Source: Segatella copri (lineage in GTDB: Bacteria > Bacteroidota > Bacteroidia > Bacteroidales > Bacteroidaceae). Taken from it: a DNA stretch of 64,000 bases. This document shows positions 50,908-58,460 of the stretch, piece by piece. The translations under genes were made by a program, and so were the position numbers. The stretch spans positions 372,001 to 436,000 of the forward strand of contig NZ_CATKVU010000007.1 of the NCBI RefSeq assembly GCF_949820605.1, written 5' to 3'. The first letter of the stretch is position 1. Every line of letters begins with the position of its first letter. The notes below the pieces were generated by a model. That model did no database searches. It was not told the DNA's origin and was given only the letters and a program-made list of their open reading frames with translations.

Positions 50908-51855
50908 TTACAATGGATACTCCTCGAAAGCGTAGAGTACAGTGCTTAAATAACGCTCACCTGTATCTGGCAAGAGGGCTACAATCTTCTTGCCCTTGTT
51001 CTCAGGACGCTTCGCAATCTCGGTGGCTGCAAAGGCAGCAGCACCTGATGAGATTCCTACCAAGAGGCCCTCGGTCTGAGCCAGGTCACGACCTGCCTTG
51101 ATAGCATCATCGTTCTGAATATCCAATACCTCATCGATATATTCTGAAGAGTAAGTCTCTGGAATGAAACCGGCACCGATGCCCTGAATCTTGTGAGGAC
51201 CGCTCTGTCCACCGTTCAATACAGGCGATGTGGCAGGCTCTACAGCAATCACCTTCACGTTAGGATTCTGCTCCTTCAGGTACTTGGCGATACCCGAAAT
51301 GGTTCCACCTGTACCCACACCGGCTACGAAGATATCAATCTCGCCATCGGTATCTGCCCAGATTTCTGGTCCAGTTGTGGCATAGTGCTTGGCAGGGTTG
51401 GCACGGTTGGTAAACTGTCCTAGAATCACGGAACCCGGAATGGAATCGCGGAGCTCCTCGGCAGTCTTGATGGCACCAGGCATTCCGTCCTTACCGCTGG
51501 TCAATCTCACTTCTGCGCCGTAAGCCTTCACCAGGTTTCTGCGCTCCACACTCATGGTTTCAGGCATGGTGAGGATGAGGTGGTAGCCCTTTACGGCTGA
51601 TACCAGAGCCAAACCTACACCCGTGTTACCGCTGGTTGGTTCGATGATGGTAGCACCTGGTTTCAGGATGCCCTTCTGCTCTGCGTCTTCGATCATCGCG
51701 AGGGCGATACGATCCTTTACGCTCCCACCAGGATTGAAGAATTCTACCTTAGCAATCACGGGAGTCTCCAAACCCTTGGATGCTGAATACTTACCCAATT
51801 CTACCAATGGGGTCTTACCGATTAAATCAGTAATCTGTTTATATATCTTTGCCAT
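50908..51855 (-). CDS. cysK: Cysteine synthase A (O-acetylserine sulfhydrylase)
   Basis: The 315-residue PLP enzyme makes cysteine from O-acetylserine and sulfide. The PLP Lys is K47 in NPGGSVKDR. The phosphate/substrate loop is TSGNTG (74-79), and GVGTGGTISG (near 174) binds the cofactor phosphate. The length is standard. It follows the metY-like gene on the same strand, separated by 133 bases of heptamer-rich DNA. Confidence 0.97.
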   Translation of the reverse strand: MAKIYKQITDLIGKTPLVELGKYSASKGLETPVIAKVEFFNPGGSVKDRIALAMIEDAEQKGILKPGATIIEPTSGNTGVGLALVSAVKGYHLILTMPETMSVERRNLVKAYGAEVRLTSGKDGMPGAIKTAEELRDSIPGSVILGQFTNRANPAKHYATTGPEIWADTDGEIDIFVAGVGTGGTISGIAKYLKEQNPNVKVIAVEPATSPVLNGGQSGPHKIQGIGAGFIPETYSSEYIDEVLDIQNDDAIKAGRDLAQTEGLLVGISSGAAAFAATEIAKRPENKGKKIVALLPDTGERYLSTVLYAFEEYPL

Positions 51856-51861
51856 AATGAT

Positions 51862-51984
51862 TTTTTTAATGTTAAGTGTTGAGTGTTGAGTGTTGAATGT
51901 TGAATTTTAATGTTGAGTGTTGAATGTTGAATGCCGTTATTGTCCGTCAGGCAATTCAACATTTAACATTCAACATTCAACACT
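51862..51984. repeat. Heptamer-type microsatellite forming a long inverted repeat
   Basis: Variants of GTTGA(A/G)TGTTGA run from about 51872 to 51930, and their inverse (CAACATTCAACATTCAACACT) from about 51955 to 51982. The arms can pair around a short GC-rich loop. Related AACTATAAACT runs occur near 6000. Confidence 0.7.
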
Positions 51985-51988
51985 GAAA

Positions 51989-53284
51989 TTACTTCACATA
52001 CGTAAATGCCTCATCGAGTGCCTCAATCAGGTCGTCGATGTTCTCAATACCGATGCTCAGGCGAACGGTAGAAGGATAGATGTGCTGCTCCTCCAACTCC
52101 TCTGGGCTCAACTGAGAGTGGGTGGTTGTTGCTGGATGGATAACCAGTGACTTCACGTCGGCTACGTTAGCCAGCAAAGAGAAGATGCGCAGGTGGTCGA
52201 TGAACTCCCATGCCTCTTTCTCGCCGCCCTTGATATCGAAGGTGAAGATAGAACCACCGCCGTTAGGGAAGAGCTTCTTGTAAAGCTCGTGGTCTGGATG
52301 AGAAGGAACGGCTGGGTGATTAACCTTAGCCACCTTAGGATTATTCTCCAGATACTCTACCACCTTCAATGCATTCTGAACGTGACGCTCTACACGGAGG
52401 CTCAATGTCTCCAAGCCCTGAAGAAGAATCCAGGCGTTGAATGGAGAGATGGTTGCACCGGTATCACGAAGGATGACCGCACGGATTCTGGTTACGAAGG
52501 CTGCTGCTCCGGCTACATCTGCGAATACAGCACCATGATATGATGGGTCTGGCTTAGCGAGAGTAGGGAACTTGTCGGCATTTGCCTTCCAGTCGAACTT
52601 ACCGCCATCTACGATGACACCACCGAGAGATGAACCGTGACCGCCGATGAACTTGGTAGCAGAGTGAACAACGATATCTGCTCCGTGCTCGATAGGACGG
52701 ATGAGGTATGGGGTGCCGAAGGTGTTGTCGATAATCAATGGGATGTTGTGGCGATGAGCAATCTCTGCCAACTTATCGATATCGGTTACATCAGAGTTAG
52801 GATTTCCGAAGGTCTCTGCATAGAGAGCCTTGGTATTGTCCTGAATGGCAGCCTCTACCTGCTCGAAATTGCGAGGATCTACGATGGTGTAGCTAACACC
52901 CTGTGTGGATAATGTATGAGTGATGAGGTTATAAGTACCACCATAGATGTTGTCGGCAGCTACGATGTGGTCGCCGTTCTGAAGGATATTCTGCAGAGCG
53001 TAGGTAACGGCGGCAGCACCAGAAGCGACAGCCAAACCTGCTACACCACCCTCGAGGGCAGCCACACGGTCTTCGAATACACCCTGAGTAGAGTTGGTCA
53101 AGCGACCATAGATGTTACCTGCGTCACGGAGTCCGAATCTATCGGCAGCGTGCTGAGAATTGCGGAACACGTAACTTGTGGTCTGGTAGATAGGCACCGC
53201 ACGAGCGTCGGTAGCTGGATCTGGATTTTCCTGACCTACATGCAACTGAAGTGTCTCAAAGCGAAGTTTCTTTTCTGTACTCAT
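51989..53284 (-). CDS. metY: O-acetylhomoserine/O-acetylserine sulfhydrylase (MetY-like)
   Basis: The 431-residue PLP enzyme of the Cys/Met metabolism family has the PLP Lys K211 in HSATKFIGGHG. It keeps YGRLTN (59-64) and the length typical of MetY rather than MetB/MetC (about 390). It joins sulfide to O-acetylhomoserine to give homocysteine. With cysK it forms a sulfide-assimilating unit. Confidence 0.93.
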   Translation of the reverse strand: MSTEKKLRFETLQLHVGQENPDPATDARAVPIYQTTSYVFRNSQHAADRFGLRDAGNIYGRLTNSTQGVFEDRVAALEGGVAGLAVASGAAAVTYALQNILQNGDHIVAADNIYGGTYNLITHTLSTQGVSYTIVDPRNFEQVEAAIQDNTKALYAETFGNPNSDVTDIDKLAEIAHRHNIPLIIDNTFGTPYLIRPIEHGADIVVHSATKFIGGHGSSLGGVIVDGGKFDWKANADKFPTLAKPDPSYHGAVFADVAGAAAFVTRIRAVILRDTGATISPFNAWILLQGLETLSLRVERHVQNALKVVEYLENNPKVAKVNHPAVPSHPDHELYKKLFPNGGGSIFTFDIKGGEKEAWEFIDHLRIFSLLANVADVKSLVIHPATTTHSQLSPEELEEQHIYPSTVRLSIGIENIDDLIEALDEAFTYVK

Positions 53285-53434
53285 AATCTATGTCCTTTCT
53301 TTAATTTTACGTTAATATTCAATCTTATTCATTTATATAAATTGTCGCTCAGAAATCAGATTGATGTTCTCTCTCTGAAAGACATTCTGATGTCCTTCTG
53401 AAAGTCATCATACTGTTTGTTCTGATTGACGCTG

Positions 53435-53442
53435 CAAAGGTA
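53435..53442 (-). promoter_or_regulatory. -7 promoter element of metY
   Basis: TACCTTTG (minus strand) followed by CAGCG gives a leader of about 145 bases. The leader holds a direct repeat of a TTCTGAAAG-type motif (53372-53412) but no riboswitch that I recognise. Confidence 0.6.
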
Positions 53443-53537
53443 CGGCGATTTTTTGGATTCTGAAATAGCATATGAGTAGTATTCCTGCTACCACGTTTGT
53501 GGTATTCGGGTATTTTTTAGTAGAAAAATGGGCAAAA

Positions 53538-53638
53538 TTACCTAATTTGGCTGTGATTTGTTACCCAATTTGGCCGTGATTTGCGAATTTCGTTACCTAA
53601 TTTGGCTGTGATTTATTACCCAATTTGGCTGTGTGACC
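53538..53638. repeat. Four 23-base repeats upstream of the sigma-barrel gene
   Basis: Units start at 53538, 53561, 53593 and 53616, each TTACC(T/C)AATTTGGC then (T/C)GTGATTTG or close variants. Pairs are exactly adjacent, with a 9-base insert CGAATTTCG between copies 2 and 3. A matching array lies at 58375-58457 on the other side of the gene cluster. Nothing else was seen in the rest of the gap to 53750. Confidence 0.85.
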
Positions 53639-53750
53639 CTCTCTTGTTCATTAGGCCTATTTTATTTTTATGTTTTTAACAGATTCTTATGCAGTCTTTT
53701 CGCTTTTTCACGTATCTTATATATGCTGTGCACAATATCGCACACCCAAC

Positions 53751-55484
53751 ATGAAGATAGAAAAGCTGATAGAAAGAGTAAAGGCAGGTGATACTGACGC
53801 CTTGAAAACTGTTTATGATGCGTATTCTCAAAGGATGAGAAACGCTTGCATAAAAATTACCCAAGAGGACGAGGACACGGTGGATGACCTCGTCCAAGAA
53901 TCGTTTATACGAGCTTATTATTCTTTGGAAAAGCTAAAGGATGCTTCAAAGTTAGGGGAATGGCTTGTTGCCATTACTAAAAATGTATCCTTGCGATATT
54001 TAGAGAGGAAGCGTAAGATACAAGTGCTATCTTTCTCGGAAATTGGGGATGGGTTTGATGTGGAAAGTTCTTATACTTCTGATTCCAAATTGGAAGAAAA
54101 AGAACTTTTTGAGCTTATCGACAAGTTGCCTTCCGGATACCGCAACGTGTTCAGAATGGCTGTCATTGACGGCTTTTCGCATAAAGAAATTGCAGAAAAG
54201 CTTGGTATTGAGCCACATAGTTCATCATCACAATTGACAAGAGCAAAGGGATTGTTGCGTAATATGATAAACAGGCGAATGCTGACTGTCATTTCCATAT
54301 TGCTCGTCAGCATACCTATATATAAATATCTGTTTTGGAAGAGAGGTACGGAAAAGGAGCAACATCCTGTAGCCAAAATAAATGATGCTGCCAAGGGAAA
54401 GCGTTCTGTTGATCGTGTAACTGTGCAGCCTACTACCCAATCTTCTGTGGTTGACAAGAATATAATAGCAACGGCAAGTCAGGGCAAAATGAATTTGCCG
54501 GATTATCTCGTTGTTGATTCTGTTGGCATTCAAACAGATTATAAAACTGATCATAAAACAGATTTCGAAACTGGTTATGAAAAGGCTGATTCGGCAATCA
54601 ATATTGTAGTAGCAATAGATAAAGATAGCGCTTCACTCGATACAATAAAACAGGTTGTTCCTGAGCTAGAAAAATTTATAGCAAAGGAAGTTACTCCAAG
54701 TTACAAAAGCAAGTGGCAACTGCTTGTCATGGGTTCTGTGGGTTCTGCATTGGCTCAGACTGCTTATAAGATACTTGTGGGCAATAAGGGTGAAGATAGT
54801 ACTGATGGACCTCAACCTTCAGGACCACAAATGTTTTCAACTTGGGAGGAATATTCTCGATATCTACAGCAGAATGCACATGGCAATATGTCGGAGGCAG
54901 AAAAGGCTCTCATGGAAATCGCCATCAACAATACGAACAATATCAATAACATTAAAAACGGTGGAAAAATCGTAGAGCATGAGTATCATGACAAACCAAT
55001 CACATTTGGATTGTCCATGACTAAGACTATCAATAGAAAATGGAACATGGAGACTGGTCTTCAATACTCTCAACTGAAGTCTGAATTCATTTTGGGTGAG
55101 GATGACTACTATGTACAAAAGCGGCAGAAAGTCCAGTATTTGGGCATTCCTTTGCGTTTGTCATACAAGTGGTTTGGCGCAAACAGGTGGACAGCATACA
55201 CTTCCGCAGGTATCATCCTGAACATACCTTTATCTGGCAAGACAGATGAACAATATGTAACAGGAACTGTAGTTCCATATTCAGATAGCTGGCATTTTAC
55301 CCCACCATTCCAATGGACAGTTGGTACGGGTATCGGATTACAATATAATTTTGCGAAGAATTGGGGTGTTTATCTGGAACCGACATTCAGTTGGCACATA
55401 CCTAATGGAAGTACTACTCGTACAATTTGGACAGAGCATCCGTTTACCATTACCGTTCCATTCGGAATCAGGTTTACATGGTAA
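53751..55484 (+). CDS. ECF-type sigma factor fused to an outer-membrane beta-barrel
   Basis: From the ATG at 53751 (MKIEKLIERV) the protein is 577 residues. Residues 1-85 are sigma region 2 (DDLVQESFIRAYYSLEKL); 115-175 are region 4 with a helix-turn-helix (GFSHKEIAEKLGIEPHSSSS). A membrane helix follows (about 181-199), then a Thr/Asp/Lys-rich linker, a second hydrophobic segment (LLVMGSVGSALAQ, about 323-335) and a barrel domain (about 400-577: GLSMTKTINRKWNMETGLQYS, final GIRFTW). Sigma factor and barrel are normally separate genes. The single frame has no slippage or stop, so the fusion looks real. It could sense an envelope signal; how the sigma part is released is unknown. Confidence 0.8.
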   Translation: MKIEKLIERVKAGDTDALKTVYDAYSQRMRNACIKITQEDEDTVDDLVQESFIRAYYSLEKLKDASKLGEWLVAITKNVSLRYLERKRKIQVLSFSEIGDGFDVESSYTSDSKLEEKELFELIDKLPSGYRNVFRMAVIDGFSHKEIAEKLGIEPHSSSSQLTRAKGLLRNMINRRMLTVISILLVSIPIYKYLFWKRGTEKEQHPVAKINDAAKGKRSVDRVTVQPTTQSSVVDKNIIATASQGKMNLPDYLVVDSVGIQTDYKTDHKTDFETGYEKADSAINIVVAIDKDSASLDTIKQVVPELEKFIAKEVTPSYKSKWQLLVMGSVGSALAQTAYKILVGNKGEDSTDGPQPSGPQMFSTWEEYSRYLQQNAHGNMSEAEKALMEIAINNTNNINNIKNGGKIVEHEYHDKPITFGLSMTKTINRKWNMETGLQYSQLKSEFILGEDDYYVQKRQKVQYLGIPLRLSYKWFGANRWTAYTSAGIILNIPLSGKTDEQYVTGTVVPYSDSWHFTPPFQWTVGTGIGLQYNFAKNWGVYLEPTFSWHIPNGSTTRTIWTEHPFTITVPFGIRFTW

Positions 55485-55559
55485 AAACAAAGCCTCATGC
55501 AGTCTTTAGAACTTTTGGTGTATCTTTAATAGTAGAGACACAAAAGTTTCTTAAGACGC

Positions 55560-56627
55560 ATGTACAAGACAAAAGACTATATACGAAATGGGGTTATGTA
55601 CCTCAACAATATGTTACGTCCTCGGCACAAGATGCTGAGTACGCTAATGTTGTATTCCACAACAAAATGCCAATCTCGTTGCAAACATTGCTCAATTTGG
55701 CAAAAACCAGTAGAGCATCTTTCTTTTAAAGACATCAGGGAAATTATACGCAGTAAATGCATCTCTCAGCATACGGTTGTTGGATTGGAAGGTGGGGAGT
55801 TTCTGCTTCATCCTGAGGCAGATGTAATAATGGAGTGGTTTAAGGAGAACCATCCCAATTATACATTACTATCCAACTGCTTAAATCCCCAAAAAGTGAT
55901 AGATGCCGTGAGAAAGTTTCATCCTGCTCATTTGTATGTATCTCTTGATGGTGATAAGGAAACATACAAGAGCATGAGAGGATGCAATGGGCATGATAAA
56001 GTAATAGAGGTTGTGAAAGCGGTGAGAGATGAGGTTCCTATCTCCCTCATGTTCTGCCTGTCACCCTGGAATTCCTTTTTTGATATGAGATATGTCATAG
56101 AGGTAGCAAAGGAATATGACATTGACGTGAGAATCGGAATTTATGGAACGATGGATTTCTTTGATACTACGACAGAGCTTCTTTCTGTAGATTTTGAAAA
56201 TTACATTCAAGATATACCTCAGAACATACATGATACAGAAGAAAATTTTGATTTTGTAGCCTTGTATGAAGAATGGCGAAACGGCAATCTCAAACTGCGT
56301 TGCCAAAGTATCTTTAGCGAATTGGTGATTCACTCGAATGGCGATGTTCCACTATGCCAGAATCTCGATGTGAAGCTTGGCAACATCCATACACATTCGC
56401 TGGATGATATATTCAATTCGAGATTCGCACATAAGGAGCAATGCAGATACTCGAAGGAATGCAATGCCTGTTGGATCAACTTCCATCGAAAATATGATTT
56501 GATATTGCTGCGAAACCTTGAAAGATTTCTGCCCAAAAAGCTTATTCAAGTCGTTTATGGAAAATATCAATGGACAAACAACGTTAATGAAACATATAGG
56601 GAATACATAAATCGAATTAATAGCTAA
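55560..56627 (+). CDS. Radical SAM protein with C-terminal cysteine cluster
   Basis: The 355-residue protein has the [4Fe-4S]/SAM motif C37-x3-C41-x2-C44 (CQSRCKHC), then LEGGEF for SAM binding. A C-terminal set of cysteines (PLCQNL near 260; CRYSKECNAC near 298-307) is like a SPASM or twitch domain carrying a further cluster. Such enzymes modify peptides, sugars or nucleosides. The next gene overlaps its stop by one base, so it works with the oxidoreductase. There is no obvious precursor peptide gene nearby. Confidence 0.85.
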   Translation: MYKTKDYIRNGVMYLNNMLRPRHKMLSTLMLYSTTKCQSRCKHCSIWQKPVEHLSFKDIREIIRSKCISQHTVVGLEGGEFLLHPEADVIMEWFKENHPNYTLLSNCLNPQKVIDAVRKFHPAHLYVSLDGDKETYKSMRGCNGHDKVIEVVKAVRDEVPISLMFCLSPWNSFFDMRYVIEVAKEYDIDVRIGIYGTMDFFDTTTELLSVDFENYIQDIPQNIHDTEENFDFVALYEEWRNGNLKLRCQSIFSELVIHSNGDVPLCQNLDVKLGNIHTHSLDDIFNSRFAHKEQCRYSKECNACWINFHRKYDLILLRNLERFLPKKLIQVVYGKYQWTNNVNETYREYINRINS

Positions 56628-57673
56628 TGGAATATATAAAGAACATCATCGAACGTTATAAGCGGATAAGGAGCATGAGGCAGTTGAAGCAGATATATGG
56701 TGGCAATTATGCTTTTGTGGGCATTGGTAACCATAGTACAAATAATCTGTACCCTGTTCTGAACTATCTTCATGTTCCATTGAAATATATTTGCTGCAAG
56801 TCAGAAGACAAGTTACCGTTCATAGAAGCGGCTTATCCCAATGTCTGTGCGACAACATCTTTAGATGATATTTTGCATGATGATGACATTAAGGGCGTGT
56901 TTGTGTCGGTTTTTCCAAAATCTCATTTCACGATAGCTTCAGAGGTTATCAAGAGTGGCAAGGCTCTATTTATAGAAAAGCCTCCATGCCAGAGTGAAGA
57001 CGAACTGTTGCAACTAATCGAAATGAGAAAAGCGGCCGGCTTTCCGCAAGTAACTGTTGGATTGCAAAAGCGGAATGCCCCCGTCATCCGTATCCTAAAA
57101 AAGGAATTACAGAAGAGCAAGGGAAGAATGAGCTACAATCTCAAATATCTTACAGGAGCATATCCTGAAGGTGATGCGATGTTGGATCTTTTCGTTCATC
57201 CATTGGATTACGTGACGTTTCTATTCGGAAAGGCAGAAGTTAAGTTTGCTGGCTGGATAGAGCATCATACACTTATGTTGGTACTCGAACACGAAAAAGC
57301 TACAGGTGTTTTAGAACTGTCAACTGGTTATTCCTGGAATGATGCAAAAGAGTGCATGACGGTAAACACTTCATCTGGTATCTTTGAAATGGAGCAGATG
57401 GAGAGTTTGATATATAAAGGTAAGCAATCTACGTTGATGGGTGTACCTGTCGAGAAAGTTTTTCAACCGAAGAGGGTCGATGTTCATTTGTTCGACAGAA
57501 ATAACTTCGTACCAACTATCCATAACAATCAGATAGTTACGCAAGGCTACTTTGATACCATCAAAAGTTTTGTCGATGCAGTAGAGAAACGAAAGAGTTC
57601 CTCAAAACAATCGTTAGAAGCAATAATCGATACTTATAAGTTGATTGAGTCAATTCGTTCAATTCAAAATTAA
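56627..57673 (+). CDS. Gfo/Idh/MocA-family oxidoreductase
   Basis: The 348 residues begin with an extra helix (about 1-28) before a Rossmann motif FVGIGNHSTNNLYP. The family mark EKPPC (near 117, EKP) and a C-terminal alpha/beta domain follow. These enzymes oxidise or reduce sugars and related compounds using NAD(P). ATG and TAA of the previous gene overlap. With the radical SAM enzyme it may remodel a sugar or a modified peptide; this is inference. Confidence 0.8.
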   Translation: MEYIKNIIERYKRIRSMRQLKQIYGGNYAFVGIGNHSTNNLYPVLNYLHVPLKYICCKSEDKLPFIEAAYPNVCATTSLDDILHDDDIKGVFVSVFPKSHFTIASEVIKSGKALFIEKPPCQSEDELLQLIEMRKAAGFPQVTVGLQKRNAPVIRILKKELQKSKGRMSYNLKYLTGAYPEGDAMLDLFVHPLDYVTFLFGKAEVKFAGWIEHHTLMLVLEHEKATGVLELSTGYSWNDAKECMTVNTSSGIFEMEQMESLIYKGKQSTLMGVPVEKVFQPKRVDVHLFDRNNFVPTIHNNQIVTQGYFDTIKSFVDAVEKRKSSSKQSLEAIIDTYKLIESIRSIQN

Positions 57674-57687
57674 AAATAGATATAGTT

Positions 57688-58200
57688 ATGGTTAAACAAG
57701 TTGTATTTTTAGTTATGGCTGCTATGGCAATGGGAGCTTGTTCTACGGAACAGAATATCATGGAGCAGGTAAGAATGAGTGATGTGGTAAACTCTGGCTG
57801 TATTTCTTCCTTCTCAGCAACAGAAAGTCGGCCTGAATATTATAAAGCAGAAAAAGAAAAGTCTGCAAAGATGTCGGTTTCTGTTGATGCAAGAAATGTT
57901 GCTCATTTTCAAGTGACTGACCTCCAGGCAAATTGTGCAGTAAATGGATTTAGCCCTCAAGTATGTTCACAAGACGGAGAAATCCGTATTGTGTTGATTC
58001 CTTTGGGAGATTCCACGATTGAGGCAGACTGTATGTGCAACTATAATGTAAGTTTCAATCTATCGAACTTAGTTTCCGGCACTTATCATGTGATGGTATA
58101 TCGTTCTGATTTTTCGGGTAAATATGATTCAGCCAAGCCATGTTATGAAGGAAACATGTCCTTCGGACCAAATAAAAATATGGAGATTGAGCTAAAATAA
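57688..58200 (+). CDS. Cysteine-rich lipoprotein
   Basis: The signal peptide ends in MGAC (Cys18). The mature part has Cys residues near 39, 83, 93, 111 and 113 and the element CMCNYNVSFNLSNLVSGTYH, seen in a family of Bacteroidales lipoproteins. It is 14 bases after the oxidoreductase and closes the cluster. It could be the target or receptor of the modification made by its neighbours; no function is known. Confidence 0.7.
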   Translation: MVKQVVFLVMAAMAMGACSTEQNIMEQVRMSDVVNSGCISSFSATESRPEYYKAEKEKSAKMSVSVDARNVAHFQVTDLQANCAVNGFSPQVCSQDGEIRIVLIPLGDSTIEADCMCNYNVSFNLSNLVSGTYHVMVYRSDFSGKYDSAKPCYEGNMSFGPNKNMEIELK

Positions 58201-58248
58201 ATAACAAAGTCCTCTCTGTTACTATAGCCTAAATTAAGGCGATAAATA

Positions 58249-58322
58249 GCAAAAAGTGGCGATAGGTGTGCGTAATCTATGTTTTTTTATGAGATTTCGC
58301 ACACTTATCGTCACTTTTTTCG
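58249..58322 (+). terminator. Large imperfect hairpin after the lipoprotein gene
   Basis: GCAAAAAGTGGCGATAGGTG (from 58249) and on to 58277 pairs with 58293-58322 (about 28 pairs, four mismatches). It starts about 50 bases after the stop. It may be a terminator or part of the flanking repeat region. Confidence 0.5.
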
Positions 58323-58374
58323 ATAAATCCTAGGCTTGCGGCTAAATGCTGAAATTGTGGGCTTTTTTCACAAA

Positions 58375-58457
58375 TTCCCGAATTTGGCATTATTTAACTC
58401 CCGAATTTGGCCGATTATTTTTCCCGAATTTGGCCGTTTTTAATTCCCGAATTTGGC
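58375..58457. repeat. Four repeats of TTCCCGAATTTGGC at exact 23-base spacing
   Basis: Copies at 58375, 58398 (first base C), 58421 and 58444 share (T/C)TCCCGAATTTGGC; the 9 bases between differ. The period equals that of the array at 53538, and both share AATTTGGC. Together they bracket the sigma-barrel/radical SAM cluster. Confidence 0.85.
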
Positions 58458-58460
58458 AGA

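Noticed and set aside
53285-53434. SAM or other riboswitch in the metY leader
   Set aside because: The 145-base leader holds only a direct repeat. I could not recognise the conserved core of a known sulfur-related riboswitch.
53538-53638. Possible CRISPR array
   Set aside because: Units are 23 bases and directly adjacent, with no unique spacers between them and no cas genes in the window. The same holds for 50652 and 58375.
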